From Pseudomonadota bacterium (GTDB taxonomy: Bacteria > Pseudomonadota > Gammaproteobacteria > Pseudomonadales > Pseudomonadaceae): DNA of 15,083 nt. This document shows, in pieces, positions 1 to 9,308 of the stretch. The notes beneath the pieces are model-generated. The model saw only the letters and a list, made by a program, of their open reading frames with translations, was not told the origin of the DNA and made no database searches. The stretch covers positions 1 to 15,083 of the forward strand of contig JAEYXX010000171.1 in NCBI GenBank assembly GCA_023431055.1, given 5' to 3'. The position numbers and the translations under genes were made by a program. Each line of letters begins with the position of its first letter. Positions within the stretch are counted from its first letter, which is position 1.

Positions 1-41
1 TTTAATTTTTCGCTTTAACCCTAAAGTTTCTGGAGCTTCAC

Positions 42-473
42 ATGGCTGTTCAACGTACTTTCTCCATCATCAAGCCTGACGCCGTTGCCAAGAACGTCAT
101 CGGTGAGATCACCACCCGTTTCGAAAAGGCCGGTCTGCGCGTCGTCGCTTCGAAAATGGTGCAACTGTCCGAGCGCGAAGCTGCCGGTTTCTACGCTGAG
201 CACAGCGAGCGCGGCTTCTTCAAGGATCTGGTCGCCTTCATGACCTCCGGCCCGGTCATCGTTCAGGTTCTGGAAGGCGAGAACGCCGTTGCCAAGAACC
301 GCGAGCTGATGGGCGCTACCAACCCTAAAGAAGCTGCTCCGGGCACCATTCGTGCCGATTTCGCCGTTTCCATCGACGAAAACGCCGTTCACGGTTCGGA
401 CTCCGAAGCTTCCGCTGCGCGCGAGATCGCTTACTTCTTCTCCGCTACCGAGCTGTGCGCGCGCATTCGCTGA
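42..473 (+). CDS. ndk: Nucleoside diphosphate kinase
   Basis: Cytosolic enzyme that passes the gamma-phosphate of NTPs, usually ATP, to NDPs through a phosphohistidine intermediate and so balances the NTP and dNTP pools. The 143-residue product has the family's usual length. It begins with the typical [10 protein letters not shown] strand and contains the active-site segment NAVHGSDS, with the catalytic histidine at residue 117. Residues R104 and N114, in the segments around GTIRADF and DENAVHG, match the family's nucleotide-binding positions. The ATG is preceded by TGGAG at 31-35, a suitable ribosome binding site. The gene lies 26 bp before rlmN on the same strand and is probably cotranscribed with it. 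Only 41 bp of upstream sequence is visible, so no promoter can be judged. Identification is essentially certain. Confidence 0.98.
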   Translation: MAVQRTFSIIKPDAVAKNVIGEITTRFEKAGLRVVASKMVQLSEREAAGFYAEHSERGFFKDLVAFMTSGPVIVQVLEGENAVAKNRELMGATNPKEAAPGTIRADFAVSIDENAVHGSDSEASAAREIAYFFSATELCARIR

Positions 474-499
474 TTGGCGAATGAAGCGAGGGTGAAGCC

Positions 500-1648
500 A
501 TGACCAATACCACCGGCAAGATCAACCTGCTGGGCCTGACCCAGCCGGAAATGGAGCAGTTCTTCGAGTCCATCGGCGAGAAGCGCTTCCGTGCCGGCCA
601 GGTAATGAAGTGGATTCACCACTTTGGCGTCGATGATTTCGCCGCCATGACCAATGTCGGCAAGGCCTTGCGCGAGAAGCTCGAGGCCTCTGCCGAGATT
701 CGCGGCCCGGAAGTGGTCAGCGAGAATATTTCCGCCGATGGCACGCGCAAGTGGGTGGTGCGTGTGGCGTCGGGTAGCTGCGTGGAAACCGTGTATATCC
801 CGCAGAACGGCCGCGGCACCCTGTGCGTGTCGTCGCAGGCCGGTTGCGCCCTGGACTGCAGCTTCTGCTCCACCGGCAAACAGGGCTTCAACAGCGACCT
901 GACCAGCGCCGAGATCATCGGCCAGGTGTGGATCGCCAACAAATCCTTCGGCACCGTGCCGGCGAAGATCGATCGCGCCATCACCAACGTGGTGATGATG
1001 GGCATGGGCGAGCCGCTGCTGAATTTCGACAACGTCGTCTCCGCCATGCGGATCATGATGGACGACCTCGGTTACGGCATCTCCAAACGCAAGGTGACGC
1101 TGTCCACCTCCGGCGTGGTGCCGATGATCGACAAGCTGGCTGAAGTCATCGACGTGTCCCTGGCCCTGTCGCTGCACGCGCCCAATGACGAGCTGCGTAA
1201 CCAGCTGGTGCCGATCAACAAGAAGTACCCGCTGGACATGCTGCTGGCGGCTTGCAAGCGCTACGTCTCCAAGCTGGGCGAGAAGCGCGTGCTGACCATC
1301 GAGTACACCCTGCTCAAGGGCGTCAACGATCAGCCTGAGCATGCTGAGCAGATGATCGCACTTCTGGCCGATGTGCCTTGCAAGATCAACCTGATTCCGT
1401 TTAATCCCTTCCCCTTCTCGGGGTACGAGCGGCCCAGCAATAATGCCATTCGCCGCTTCCAGGACCTGTTGCATAAGGCTGGGCATAACGTCACGGTACG
1501 TACTACGCGTGGTGATGATATCGATGCTGCCTGTGGTCAGTTGGTTGGCCAGGTCATGGACCGTACTCGGCGCAGCGAGCGTTACATCGCCGTGCGCCAG
1601 CTGGGCAACGAGGCGCAGGAGCCTGTTGCCGCCGCCAATCGAAATTGA
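500..1648 (+). CDS. rlmN: Dual-specificity 23S rRNA/tRNA adenine-C2 methyltransferase RlmN
   Basis: Radical-SAM enzyme that methylates C2 of A2503 in 23S rRNA and A37 in some tRNAs, affecting translational fidelity. The 382-residue product carries the cluster motif CALDCSFC, with the 4Fe-4S ligands C116, C120 and C123, the SAM-binding motif GMGEP at 168-172, and the C-terminal segment IDAACGQL. C345 in that segment is the cysteine that becomes methylated and resolves the RNA adduct. Presence of this second cysteine and overall similarity favour RlmN; Cfr resistance enzymes share the mechanism but differ in sequence, and the core-genome setting argues against Cfr. The start is set by GAGGG at 488-492, seven bases before the ATG. 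The gene sits between ndk and pilF, its usual Pseudomonas position. Confidence 0.97.
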   Translation: MTNTTGKINLLGLTQPEMEQFFESIGEKRFRAGQVMKWIHHFGVDDFAAMTNVGKALREKLEASAEIRGPEVVSENISADGTRKWVVRVASGSCVETVYIPQNGRGTLCVSSQAGCALDCSFCSTGKQGFNSDLTSAEIIGQVWIANKSFGTVPAKIDRAITNVVMMGMGEPLLNFDNVVSAMRIMMDDLGYGISKRKVTLSTSGVVPMIDKLAEVIDVSLALSLHAPNDELRNQLVPINKKYPLDMLLAACKRYVSKLGEKRVLTIEYTLLKGVNDQPEHAEQMIALLADVPCKINLIPFNPFPFSGYERPSNNAIRRFQDLLHKAGHNVTVRTTRGDDIDAACGQLVGQVMDRTRRSERYIAVRQLGNEAQEPVAAANRN

Positions 1649-1661
1649 AGAGAGGATGCCT

Positions 1662-2423
1662 ATGATCTTGCGCCCCGCGCTGTTGTTGCTCGCCGTCAGT
1701 CTGCTCGGCGGCTGCGTGACTACCGGTGACGTCGACCCCATGCGTACGACGAAAGGGCGCGATGAGGCGCGCGATGCCTATGTGCAACTGGGCATCGCCT
1801 ACATTCAGCAGGGCGACACCCAGCGCGCCAAGGTACCGCTGAAGAATGCGTTGGATCTGGACGCGTCCGATGCCGATGCGCATGCTGCTCTGGCCATGGC
1901 ATTCCAGCTGGAAATGGAGCCGAAACTGGCCGACGAGCATTTCCGCAAGGCGCTGTCCCAGCGGCCCAAGGATGCGCGGTTGTTGAACAACTACGGCGGT
2001 TTTCTGTTCGAACAGAAACGCTATCAGGACGCCATGAATACCTACCTCAAGGCGGCCGAGGACAACCTCTACCCCGAGCGCTCTCGGGTTTTCGAGAATC
2101 TCGGACTGACCGCGCTGCAACTCGGTCAGCGCGAGCAGGCCAAGGAGTACTTCCAGCGCGCATTGCGTCTGAGTAGCCGCCAGCCACGTGCCTTGCTGGA
2201 AATGGCCGTGTTGTCCTACGAGGACAAAGAATATGTGCCGGCGCGTCGTTACTACGACAGCTACAGCGAAATGGCGCCGCAGAACGCTCGCAGCCTGCTG
2301 CTCGGCGCTCGTATAGCCGAGGTGTTCGAGGACCGTGACCGGGCTGCCAGTCTGGGCCTGCAACTACGCCGCCTGTATCCGGCTTCTCAGGAATATCAGC
2401 AATATGTTTCGGGGCAACAATGA
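1662..2423 (+). CDS. pilF: Type IV pilus biogenesis lipoprotein PilF (PilW), secretin pilotin
   Basis: Outer-membrane lipoprotein that, in Pseudomonas, carries the secretin PilQ to the outer membrane and is needed for its oligomerisation and for pilus assembly and twitching. The 253-residue product has a short N-terminal signal with lipobox LGGC (lipidated cysteine at residue 18), then successive TPR helices from about residue 36 to the C-terminus, including YVQLGIAYIQQGD, FENLGLTALQLGQ and LLNNYGGFLFEQK. An in-frame ATG six bases upstream (1656) touches the purine-rich GAGAGG, leaving no spacing. The ATG at 1662 gives six bases of spacing and is preferred. The reading frame also extends upstream into rlmN, but without coding character. 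The gene starts 13 bp after rlmN and overlaps rodZ by ATGA, suggesting translational coupling. PilF and PilW are two names used for the same family. Confidence 0.94.
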   Translation: MILRPALLLLAVSLLGGCVTTGDVDPMRTTKGRDEARDAYVQLGIAYIQQGDTQRAKVPLKNALDLDASDADAHAALAMAFQLEMEPKLADEHFRKALSQRPKDARLLNNYGGFLFEQKRYQDAMNTYLKAAEDNLYPERSRVFENLGLTALQLGQREQAKEYFQRALRLSSRQPRALLEMAVLSYEDKEYVPARRYYDSYSEMAPQNARSLLLGARIAEVFEDRDRAASLGLQLRRLYPASQEYQQYVSGQQ

Positions 2424-3415
2424 ACGCGGCTCATAGCGAAGTGACTCAGCCGGTGTCGAGCAATCCGGGCGAGAGCCTGCGCCAGGCCCGCGAACTCAAG
2501 GGTTGGAGCGTCGCCGAAGTGGCGGCGCAGCTCAATCTCACTCCGCAGCGCCTTACCCAACTCGAGGACGGTGCTTTCGACAAGCTGCCGGGCACCACCT
2601 TCGCCCGTGGCTACATTCGCGCCTACGCCAAGCTGCTCGAGCTGGACCAGAACCGTCTGGTGATGGAGTTCGATCAGTTCACGGGGACCGACGCCGGTGG
2701 CAGCAGCGTGCATGCCCTGGGGCGTATCGAAGAGCCTGTGCGTTATTCGCAGAGCATTTTGCGTCTGGTGAGCTTTCTGTTGCTGCTCGCATTGATCGGC
2801 GGTGGTTTTATCTGGTGGCAGGATCAGGGGCGGCCGGTAACCAGTCTGGCTGATCTTGGGCTCGAACATGTAGAGGTTGAAGGCGCCGATGGCACCACGC
2901 AGGTGCACTCGTTGGCCGAGCCAGAGGACCAGGCCGTGGTCGCCGCCCAGGGCGATGAGCAGAGCAGCCCGCTGTTGTTGCCGATCGAACCGGGCGAAAC
3001 CCCGGAGGAGGCTGGCACCGCTGAGCAACCTGCAGCCGAGTCCAATGCCGCCGAAGGGGCTGTCACTGAAGGCGCTGCACAAACGCCGGCTGCCTCTGCG
3101 CCCAGTGAGCCGGCCGTTGCCGCCACTACGCCCGCTCCTGCGGCTGCGGCGACGCCCGCCGCTGTTCCAGCCGGGCAGGGCGCACTCAACGTGCAGTTCA
3201 CCGCCGATTGCTGGACCCAGGTTACCGATGGCGATGGCAAGGTCCTGGTCAGCGCCCTCAAGCGTAGCGGCGAGCGCATCGAGTTGACCGGCAAGGCGCC
3301 GCTGAAGTTGCACCTGGGCTTTGCCCGCGGCGCTCAGGTGACCTACAACGGCGAAAGCGTCGACGTCACGCCGCATATCTCTGGCGAAACCGCGCGCCTG
3401 ACACTGGGGATGTAA
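2420..3415 (+). CDS. rodZ: Cytoskeletal/cell-shape protein RodZ
   Basis: Bitopic inner-membrane protein that links MreB filaments to the elongasome and maintains rod shape. The 331-residue product shows the family's full layout: an N-terminal Xre-like helix-turn-helix domain (about 18-85, with GESLRQARELKGWSVAEVAA and an aromatic-rich GYIRAYAKLLELD helix), one membrane segment at about 113-133 (LRLVSFLLLLALIGGGFIWW), a long acidic and then Pro/Ala-rich periplasmic linker (about 165-252), and a C-terminal beta-rich DUF4115 domain (about 254-331). The HTH domain binds MreB in this family; a role as a DNA regulator is not implied. The start ATG overlaps the pilF stop in ATGA, with GGGG just upstream. 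The linker is probably disordered. Confidence 0.95.
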   Translation: MNAAHSEVTQPVSSNPGESLRQARELKGWSVAEVAAQLNLTPQRLTQLEDGAFDKLPGTTFARGYIRAYAKLLELDQNRLVMEFDQFTGTDAGGSSVHALGRIEEPVRYSQSILRLVSFLLLLALIGGGFIWWQDQGRPVTSLADLGLEHVEVEGADGTTQVHSLAEPEDQAVVAAQGDEQSSPLLLPIEPGETPEEAGTAEQPAAESNAAEGAVTEGAAQTPAASAPSEPAVAATTPAPAAAATPAAVPAGQGALNVQFTADCWTQVTDGDGKVLVSALKRSGERIELTGKAPLKLHLGFARGAQVTYNGESVDVTPHISGETARLTLGM

Positions 3416-3418
3416 AGC

Positions 3419-4531
3419 ATGCATTGCGAATCGCCGATCAAGCGCCGACTGTCGCGCAAGATCTGGGTTGGCTCGGTGCCGGTAGGCGGCGATGCGCCGA
3501 TTGCCGTACAGAGCATGACCAACACCGACACCAACGATGTGGCCGCTACCGTGGCGCAGATCCGTCGTCTGGAAGACGCCGGCGCCGACATCGTGCGCGT
3601 CTCCGTGCCGGACATGGACGCCGCCGAGGCCTTCGGCCGCATCAAGCAGCAGGTGCGCGTACCGCTGGTGGCCGACATTCACTTCGACTACCAGATCGCC
3701 CTGCGCGTGGCCGAGCTGGGCGTCGACTGCCTGCGCATCAATCCAGGCAATATCGGCCGCGAGGATCGCGTCAAGGCGGTGGTCGAGGCTGCTCGTGACA
3801 AGGGCATTCCCATCCGCATCGGCGTCAACGCCGGTTCCCTGGAAAAGGACCTGCAGAAGAAGTACGGCGAGCCGACGCCCGAGGCGCTGGTGGAGTCCGC
3901 CTTGCGCCACGTCGAGCATCTCGATCGCCTGAACTTCCCGGACTTCAAGGTCAGCGTGAAGGCCTCCGATGTGTTTATGGCCGTCGAGGCTTACAGGTTA
4001 CTTGCTAAACAGATCGAGCAACCGCTGCACCTCGGTATCACCGAGGCCGGTGGCCTGCGCTCCGGTACCGTGAAGTCCGCAGTCGGCCTGGGCATGCTGC
4101 TGGCCGAGGGGATTGGCGATACCATCCGCATCTCCCTGGCTGCCGATCCGGTAGAGGAGATCAAGGTCGGTTTCGACATTCTCAAGTCGCTGCGTCTGCG
4201 TTCGCGTGGCATCAACTTCATCGCCTGTCCGAGCTGCTCGCGGCAGAACTTCGATGTGGTCAAGACCATGAATGAACTGGAAACCCGCGTCGAGGATTTG
4301 CTGGTGCCACTGGACGTAGCCGTGATCGGCTGCGTGGTCAACGGTCCTGGTGAAGCCAAGGAGGCGCATATCGGCCTCACCGGCGGTAGCCCGAACAACC
4401 TGGTCTATATCGATGGCAAACCGGCCTCGAAGCTGACCAACGAAAACCTTGTGGACGAGCTGGAAAAGCTCATCCGCGACAAGGCGGCCGAAAAAGCCGC
4501 CGCCGATGCTGCCGTGATCGTGCGTAGCTGA
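3419..4531 (+). CDS. ispG: 4-hydroxy-3-methylbut-2-en-1-yl diphosphate synthase (IspG/GcpE)
   Basis: Iron-sulfur enzyme of the non-mevalonate (MEP) pathway that reductively opens 2-C-methyl-D-erythritol 2,4-cyclodiphosphate to HMBPP. The 370-residue product has an N-terminal TIM-barrel domain (for example [21 protein letters not shown] and [10 protein letters not shown]) and a C-terminal cluster-binding domain with [10 protein letters not shown] and [13 protein letters not shown]270, C273 and C305, with E312, are the expected 4Fe-4S ligands and all are present. Length matches gammaproteobacterial IspG without the extra domain seen in plants and Chlamydia. The start is three bases after the rodZ stop with GGGGA at 3406-3410, so cotranslation is likely. 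It is followed 23 bp later by hisS, the usual gammaproteobacterial order. Confidence 0.97.
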   Translation: MHCESPIKRRLSRKIWVGSVPVGGDAPIAVQSMTNTDTNDVAATVAQIRRLEDAGADIVRVSVPDMDAAEAFGRIKQQVRVPLVADIHFDYQIALRVAELGVDCLRINPGNIGREDRVKAVVEAARDKGIPIRIGVNAGSLEKDLQKKYGEPTPEALVESALRHVEHLDRLNFPDFKVSVKASDVFMAVEAYRLLAKQIEQPLHLGITEAGGLRSGTVKSAVGLGMLLAEGIGDTIRISLAADPVEEIKVGFDILKSLRLRSRGINFIACPSCSRQNFDVVKTMNELETRVEDLLVPLDVAVIGCVVNGPGEAKEAHIGLTGGSPNNLVYIDGKPASKLTNENLVDELEKLIRDKAAEKAAADAAVIVRS

Positions 4532-4554
4532 TCGCTGCGCTTTAAGGATTCTTA

Positions 4555-5841
4555 GTGAGCAAGTCCCTGCAAGCCATTCGTGGCATGAACGACATCCTGC
4601 CGGAGCAGACGCCTGCCTGGCGCTATCTGGAAAGCACTCTGGTCAGCCTGCTCGATGGCTATGGCTACAAGGAGATCCGCTTGCCCATCGTCGAGTACAC
4701 CGAGCTGTTTGCTCGCGGTATCGGCGAAGGCACCGATGTGGTCGACAAGGAGATGTACACCTTCCTCGACCGCAACGAAGAATCCCTGACCCTGCGTCCC
4801 GAAGGCACCGCCGGTTGCGTGCGCGCGGTGCTCGAACATGGCCTGGCCGGTGGTGGCCAGGTGCAGAAGCTGTGGTACGCCGGCCCCATGTTCCGCTACG
4901 AGAAGCCACAGAAAGGCCGCTATCGCCAGTTCCACCAGGTCGGCGTGGAAGCCTTCAACCTGCCGGGCCCGGACGTCGATGCCGAACTGATTGTGCTCAC
5001 CTGGCGTCTGTGGAAGCAGCTCGGCCTGGCCGATGCCGTGACCCTGCAGCTCAACAGCCTGGGTTCCAGCGAGGCGCGCGCTGCCTATCGCGACGCCCTG
5101 GTGGCCTACCTGCAGGAGCGCTTCGACCAGCTCGACGAAGACAGCCAGCGCCGTCTGACCACCAACCCGCTGCGCATCCTCGACAGCAAGAACGAGGCGA
5201 CTCAGGCGGTGCTGGTCGGTGCGCCGACCCTGGGCGACTACCTCGACGAGGAATCGCGTCTGCACTTCGAGGGCGTCAAGGCGCGTCTGGATGCGGCCGG
5301 CATTCGCTACCAGATCAACCACAAGCTGGTGCGTGGTCTGGATTACTACAACCGCACCGTGTTCGAGTGGGTCACCGACAAGCTCGGCGCCCAGGGTACG
5401 GTGTGCGCCGGTGGCCGCTATGACGGCCTGGTGGCGCAACTGGGTGGCAAGGCCACGCCGGGCGTGGGCTTCGCCATGGGCGTCGAGCGCCTGGTGCTGC
5501 TGCTGGAAACCCTGGACTTGCTGCCGGCCGAGCTCAACCGCGCCGCCGATGTCTACGTCTGCGCCTTTGGCGAAGCGGCGGAGCTGGCTGCGCTGACTCT
5601 GGTGGAGCGTCTGCGCGACGAGTTGCCAGGGCTGCGTCTGCTGCTCAATAGCGGTGGTGGCAGTTTCAAGAGCCAGTTCAAGAAGGCCGACAAGAGTGGC
5701 GCGCGCTATGCGCTGATTCTGGGGGACGACGAATTGGCAGGCCGCGTGGTAGGTTGCAAGCCGCTGCGCGACGACAGTGAACAACAAAGCGTTGCCTGGG
5801 ATGCTCTGGCTGAGCATCTGGCCGCCTGCCAGCAGGCCTGA
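4555..5841 (+). CDS. hisS: Histidyl-tRNA synthetase (GTG start)
   Basis: Class II aminoacyl-tRNA synthetase that activates histidine with ATP and charges tRNA-His in the cytosol. The 428-residue product shows the conserved N-terminal [10 protein letters not shown], class II motif 2 at about 113-128 ([16 protein letters not shown]), the histidine-specific loop [15 protein letters not shown] at 258-272, and motif 3 [11 protein letters not shown] at 303-313. A C-terminal anticodon-binding alpha/beta domain follows, from about residue 332. The initiation codon is GTG at 4555: AAGGA at 4544-4548 lies six bases upstream, and the sequence SKSLQAIRG right after the GTG is the conserved beginning. The next internal ATG would remove part of that conserved segment. 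It lies 23 bp after ispG and 32 bp before yfgM. Confidence 0.97.
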   Translation: MSKSLQAIRGMNDILPEQTPAWRYLESTLVSLLDGYGYKEIRLPIVEYTELFARGIGEGTDVVDKEMYTFLDRNEESLTLRPEGTAGCVRAVLEHGLAGGGQVQKLWYAGPMFRYEKPQKGRYRQFHQVGVEAFNLPGPDVDAELIVLTWRLWKQLGLADAVTLQLNSLGSSEARAAYRDALVAYLQERFDQLDEDSQRRLTTNPLRILDSKNEATQAVLVGAPTLGDYLDEESRLHFEGVKARLDAAGIRYQINHKLVRGLDYYNRTVFEWVTDKLGAQGTVCAGGRYDGLVAQLGGKATPGVGFAMGVERLVLLLETLDLLPAELNRAADVYVCAFGEAAELAALTLVERLRDELPGLRLLLNSGGGSFKSQFKKADKSGARYALILGDDELAGRVVGCKPLRDDSEQQSVAWDALAEHLAACQQA

Positions 5842-5873
5842 GCAGGCTCTCGATTAGGAGTACGGGGTTAGAC

Positions 5874-6512
5874 ATGCAGACCGAAGACGAACAGATCGCG
5901 CAAATCAAGGACTGGTGGGATCGCAACGGCAAGCCTTTGCTGGCCGGCGGCGTATTGGCGCTGGTGGCTGTATTCGGCTGGCAGGGCTGGCAGAAGTATC
6001 AGGACAATCAGGCGCAAGGCGCCTCGGTGCTCTACCAGCAATTGCTGGAAACCGCGCTGGACCCGGCCGGCAAGCCCGATGCCGCGAAAGTCGCCGAACT
6101 GGCCGGCAAGCTCGACAGCGAGTTTGGCGGTACTCACTACGCGCAGTATGGCAGCCTGTTCGTCGCCAAGGTCGCTGTCGAAGCCAATCGCCTCGACGAT
6201 GCCGCCGCAGCTCTGCAGCGCGTACTCGACAAGCCTGCCGATGCCACGCTCGGGGAACTGGCGCGTCAGCGTCTGGCACGTGTCCTGGCTGCTCAGGACA
6301 AGGCCGATGACGCGCTGAAGCTGCTCGACGCCAAGGTGGAGGATGCCTTCCTCGCCAGCCGTGAAGAACTCAAGGGCGACCTGCTGGTACAGTTGGGTCG
6401 CAGCGATGACGCGCACGCCGCCTATCAGAAGGCCAAGGATGCGCTGGCCGAAGACGCCGCCGTTGGCGGTCTGCAGATGAAGCTGGACGACCTGGCAAAA
6501 GGGGATGCGTGA
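5874..6512 (+). CDS. yfgM: YfgM/AncA-like TPR-containing inner-membrane protein
   Basis: Bitopic inner-membrane protein with a periplasmic TPR domain. In E. coli, YfgM associates with the SecYEG translocon and the chaperone PpiD, and is thought to help hand secreted proteins to periplasmic chaperones. The 212-residue product begins with the family signature EDEQIAQIKDWWDRNGKPLL, then one transmembrane helix (about 21-38, GVLALVAVFGW), then alanine-rich helical repeats to the end (TPR_21 type), with pairs such as LDDAAAALQRVLDKPADA. GGGG at 5864-5867 lies six bases before the ATG. AGGAG at 5856-5860 is the stronger Shine-Dalgarno match but is 13 bases away. The position between hisS and bamB is the same as in enterobacteria and supports the call. 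Function is by family and is not shown by catalytic residues. Confidence 0.92.
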   Translation: MQTEDEQIAQIKDWWDRNGKPLLAGGVLALVAVFGWQGWQKYQDNQAQGASVLYQQLLETALDPAGKPDAAKVAELAGKLDSEFGGTHYAQYGSLFVAKVAVEANRLDDAAAALQRVLDKPADATLGELARQRLARVLAAQDKADDALKLLDAKVEDAFLASREELKGDLLVQLGRSDDAHAAYQKAKDALAEDAAVGGLQMKLDDLAKGDA

Positions 6513-6516
6513 CGTG

Positions 6517-7656
6517 ATGCGTTGGAAGAATGCCGCACTGTTGGCTCTGGTCGTTCTGGCCGTGGGTTGCAGCAGCAATAGCAAGAAGGAACTGCCACCC
6601 GCCGAACTGACCAAGTTCGACGCCGAAGTCGAGCTGCGCACCGAGTGGAGCCGCTCCGTTGGCGATGGCCAGGGCGAAACCTTCAACATGCTGGTACCGG
6701 CCATCGACGGCGAGGTGATCTACGCCGCCGACGTCGAAGGGCTGGTCATGGCCATGGACCGCACCAGCGGCAAGGTCATCTGGCGCAAGAAGCTCGACAT
6801 CCCGGTGTCCGGCGCCATCGGCGTTGGCTACGGCCAGGTACTGCTGGGTACGCTCAAGGGTGAAGTGATCGCCCTGGACTCCAGCGACGGCGAAGAGCAG
6901 TGGCGTTCGCGCGTGACCAGTGAAGTGCTGGCAGCGCCGGCCACCAATGGCGATATCGTCGTGGTGCAGACCCAGGACGACCGTCTGATCGCCTTCGATG
7001 CCAGCACCGGTAGCCAGCGCTGGATTGTCGAGAATACTCCGGCCGTCCTGACCCTGCGTGGTACCGGCGCGCCGCTGGTGACCAACCGTCTGGTGGTCGC
7101 CGGCCTGTCCAGCGGCAAGGTGATCGCGGTCGACGCCCAGCGTGGCCTGCCGGTCTGGGAACAACGAGTGGCTATTCCACAAGGTCGTTCCGAGCTGGAG
7201 CGTGTGGTGGATATCGACGGCGGTCTGTTGCTGTCCGGCGGCACCGTCTACGCGGTGAGCTACCAGGGCCGTGTCGCGGCCATGGATCTGGAGTCCGGCC
7301 GCGTACTGTGGCAGCGTGAGGCATCCAGCTCGGTAGGCGTCGCTCAGGGCTTCGGCAACGTCTACGTCAGCCATGCCAGTGGCACCGTCGAAGGTATCGA
7401 CGAGCGCAGCGCCTCGGCCCTGTGGACCAATGATTCGATGGCGCGTCGTCAGCTCTCGGGCCCGGCGGTGTTCTCCAGTTATGTCGCCGTGGGTGACTTC
7501 GAGGGTTATCTGCACCTGCTGAGCCAGGTCGATGGTCGCTTCGTTGGCCGTACCCGTATCGACAGCGACGGCCTGCGTGCCCAGCCGCTGGTGGTGGGGG
7601 ACTGGTTGTACGTCTACGGTAATAGCGGCAAGTTGGTGGCTTTGACCATCAAGTAA
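6517..7656 (+). CDS. bamB: Outer membrane protein assembly factor BamB (lipoprotein)
   Basis: Lipoprotein of the BAM complex that helps BamA fold and insert beta-barrel proteins into the outer membrane. The product from this ATG has 379 residues: a short signal (MRWKNAALLALVVL) with lipobox AVGC (cysteine 18), the linker SSNSKKELPPAEL, then an eight-bladed beta-propeller of PQQ/WD-like repeats. Blade signatures include GKVIWRKKL, GEEQWRSRV, GSQRWIVEN, GLPVWEQRV and GRVLWQREA. The start is ambiguous. An ATG at 6505 overlaps the yfgM stop but is directly abutted by AAAAGGGG, with no spacing. GTG at 6514 and ATG at 6517 are 9 and 12 bases from that site. I chose 6517 because the signal peptide then starts normally; 6514 is equally possible. 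Identity is certain despite the start question. Confidence 0.96.
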   Translation: MRWKNAALLALVVLAVGCSSNSKKELPPAELTKFDAEVELRTEWSRSVGDGQGETFNMLVPAIDGEVIYAADVEGLVMAMDRTSGKVIWRKKLDIPVSGAIGVGYGQVLLGTLKGEVIALDSSDGEEQWRSRVTSEVLAAPATNGDIVVVQTQDDRLIAFDASTGSQRWIVENTPAVLTLRGTGAPLVTNRLVVAGLSSGKVIAVDAQRGLPVWEQRVAIPQGRSELERVVDIDGGLLLSGGTVYAVSYQGRVAAMDLESGRVLWQREASSSVGVAQGFGNVYVSHASGTVEGIDERSASALWTNDSMARRQLSGPAVFSSYVAVGDFEGYLHLLSQVDGRFVGRTRIDSDGLRAQPLVVGDWLYVYGNSGKLVALTIK

Positions 7657-7695
7657 GCCGACTATGCTGCCTTAACCGGCAGCACGAAGTATCCC

Positions 7696-7726
7696 GGCCG
7701 CTGCCCCTGCAGCGGCCTTTGCATTT
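7696..7726 (+). terminator. Intrinsic terminator after bamB
   Basis: A perfect 9-bp GC-rich stem (GGCCGCTGC at 7696-7704 and GCAGCGGCC at 7709-7717) with a CCCT loop is followed by TTTGCATTTT. It begins 40 bp after the bamB stop and ends 28 bp before der. This suggests the upstream housekeeping transcript ends, at least partly, here. The T tract is interrupted by GCA, so termination may be incomplete and der may be partly read through. Confidence 0.8.
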
Positions 7727-7753
7727 TCTGAATCAACTCAAGTGGAGAGCCTG

Positions 7754-9229
7754 ATGGTTCCCGTAATTGCCCTGGTGGGCCGGCCGAACGTCGGCAAGTC
7801 CACACTCTTCAACCGCCTGACCCGCAGCCGCGACGCCATCGTCGGCGATCTGTCCGGTCTGACCCGCGACCGCCAGTACGGTGAGGCGAAGTGGCAGGGG
7901 CGCACCTATATCGTGATCGACACCGGAGGTATTTCCGGTGACGAGGAAGGCATCGACGCGAAGATGGCTGAGCAGTCGCTGCAGGCCATCGAGGAAGCCG
8001 ATGCCGTGCTGTTCCTGGTGGACGCGCGCGCCGGCATGACCGCCTCGGACCAGATGATCGGCGAGCACCTGCGCCGTCGTAACAAGCAGAGCTTCCTGGT
8101 GGTGAACAAAGTCGACAACCTCGACGTCGACCTGGCCCGTGCCGAATTCAGCCCCATGGGCCTGGGCGAGCCGCTGGCGATTGCCGGTGCCCATGGTCGC
8201 GGTATCACCCAGATGCTCGAGGTGGTGCTCGGCGCCTTCCCCAAGGATGCCGGCGAGCCGGAAGAGGGCGGCGAAGAGGAAGAAGTGCTGGAGGGCCAGG
8301 AGGCCAAGCGCATTCCCGGCCCGAGCGAGAAGGACGGCATCAAGCTGGCGATCATCGGCCGGCCCAACGTCGGCAAGTCGACCCTGGTCAACCGCATGCT
8401 CGGTGAAGAGCGGGTCATCGTCTATGACCAGGCCGGCACCACGCGCGACAGCATCTACATCCCCTTCGAGCGTGACGACGAGAAGTACACGCTGATCGAC
8501 ACCGCCGGCGTGCGCCGTCGCGGCAAGATCTTCGAGGCCGTGGAGAAGTTCTCGGTGGTCAAGACGCTGCAGGCCATTCAGGACTCCAACGTCGTGGTGT
8601 TCGTCATGGACGCCCGCGAAGGCGTGGTCGACCACGACCTCAACCTGCTCGGCTTCGTGCTGGAAAGCGGCCGCGCCCTGGTCATCGCCCTGAACAAGTG
8701 GGACGGTATGGACCAGGGGCAGAAGGATTACGTGAAGACCGAGCTGGAGCGCCGGCTGTTCTTCGTCGACTTCGCCGATATCCACTTCATCTCCGCCCTG
8801 CACGGTACGGGCGTCGGCCATCTGTACAAGTCGGTGCAGGCCTCCTTCAAATCGGCCATCACCCGCTGGCCCACCAGCCGCCTGACGCAGATTCTCGAAG
8901 ACGCCGTCAGCGACCACGCACCGCCCCTGGTCAACGGTCGCCGCATCAAGCTGCGCTATGCCCACCTGGGCGGTGCCAACCCGCCGCTGATCGTGATCCA
9001 CGGTAACCAGGTCGACGCCGTACCGCGCGCCTACACCCGCTACCTGGAAAATACCTTCCGCCGTGTGTTGAAACTGGTGGGTACGCCGATCCGCATCGAG
9101 TACAAGGGCGGCGAGAACCCCTACGAGGGCAACAAGAACAAGCTCACCGACCGTCAGGTGAACAAGAAGCGCCGTCTGATGAGCCACCACAAGAAGGCCG
9201 AGAAGAAGCGCAAGGACAAGAAAAGATAG
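7754..9229 (+). CDS. der: Ribosome-biogenesis GTPase Der (EngA), two tandem G domains
   Basis: Essential double GTPase that acts in late assembly of the 50S ribosomal subunit. From the ATG at 7754 the product has 491 residues. G domain 1 has GRPNVGKS at 9-16, DTGG at 56-59 and NKVD at 118-121. An acidic linker rich in Glu follows at about 168-182. G domain 2 has GRPNVGKS at 202-209, DTAG at 249-252 and NKWD at 314-317. A KH-like RNA-binding domain comes next, and the lysine/arginine-rich tail begins near [17 protein letters not shown]. All nucleotide-binding motifs are intact in both domains. A GTG twelve bases upstream is in frame but lies in the ribosome binding site (GGAGAG at 7744-7749), and the family begins [12 protein letters not shown]. 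The gene follows a terminator, yet no clear promoter is visible in the 28-bp gap. Confidence 0.97.
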   Translation: MVPVIALVGRPNVGKSTLFNRLTRSRDAIVGDLSGLTRDRQYGEAKWQGRTYIVIDTGGISGDEEGIDAKMAEQSLQAIEEADAVLFLVDARAGMTASDQMIGEHLRRRNKQSFLVVNKVDNLDVDLARAEFSPMGLGEPLAIAGAHGRGITQMLEVVLGAFPKDAGEPEEGGEEEEVLEGQEAKRIPGPSEKDGIKLAIIGRPNVGKSTLVNRMLGEERVIVYDQAGTTRDSIYIPFERDDEKYTLIDTAGVRRRGKIFEAVEKFSVVKTLQAIQDSNVVVFVMDAREGVVDHDLNLLGFVLESGRALVIALNKWDGMDQGQKDYVKTELERRLFFVDFADIHFISALHGTGVGHLYKSVQASFKSAITRWPTSRLTQILEDAVSDHAPPLVNGRRIKLRYAHLGGANPPLIVIHGNQVDAVPRAYTRYLENTFRRVLKLVGTPIRIEYKGGENPYEGNKNKLTDRQVNKKRRLMSHHKKAEKKRKDKKR

Positions 9230-9308
9230 CGGCAGGCTTCAAGCTGCAGGCTGCAGGCGATAAGCTTGGGCGCACCTTCCTGCAGCCTGGGGCCTGAAGC
9301 CTGTAGCC
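9228..9308. repeat. Long imperfect inverted repeat filling the der-aminotransferase gap
   Basis: Two 30-base arms, 9228-9257 and 9279-9308, are reverse complements at about 24 of 30 positions by my hand alignment. Matching cores are CAGGCTTCA and CAGGCTGCAGG. They are separated by 21 bp. The left arm includes the last two bases of the der stop codon, and the right arm ends on the base before the aminotransferase ATG. There is no T tract, so it is not a classical terminator. The CTGCAGGCT-type units resemble short intergenic repeats I know from Pseudomonas genomes. No good Shine-Dalgarno is present between the arms and the ATG. Confidence 0.75.

Noticed and set aside
431..1741. Minus-strand open frame of 436 codons opposite rlmN
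   Set aside because: It is a shadow of rlmN and the start of pilF. The histidine-rich stretches come from the reverse complement of common codons.
2396..3919. Long minus-strand open frame (507 codons) opposite rodZ and ispG
   Set aside because: The opposite strand encodes two recognised proteins with all motifs. The product is low-complexity and rich in His, Arg, Gln and Gly, as expected for an antisense shadow of GC3-biased codons. It has no recognisable domain.
4552..5817. Minus-strand open frame of 421 codons opposite hisS
   Set aside because: It mirrors hisS almost exactly, has Gln/Ala/Leu/His-rich composition typical of reverse-complement reading, and shows no motif.
7733..9190. Minus-strand open frame of 485 codons opposite der
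   Set aside because: It is an antisense shadow of der with no domain pattern and no plausible ribosome binding site context; der is certain.
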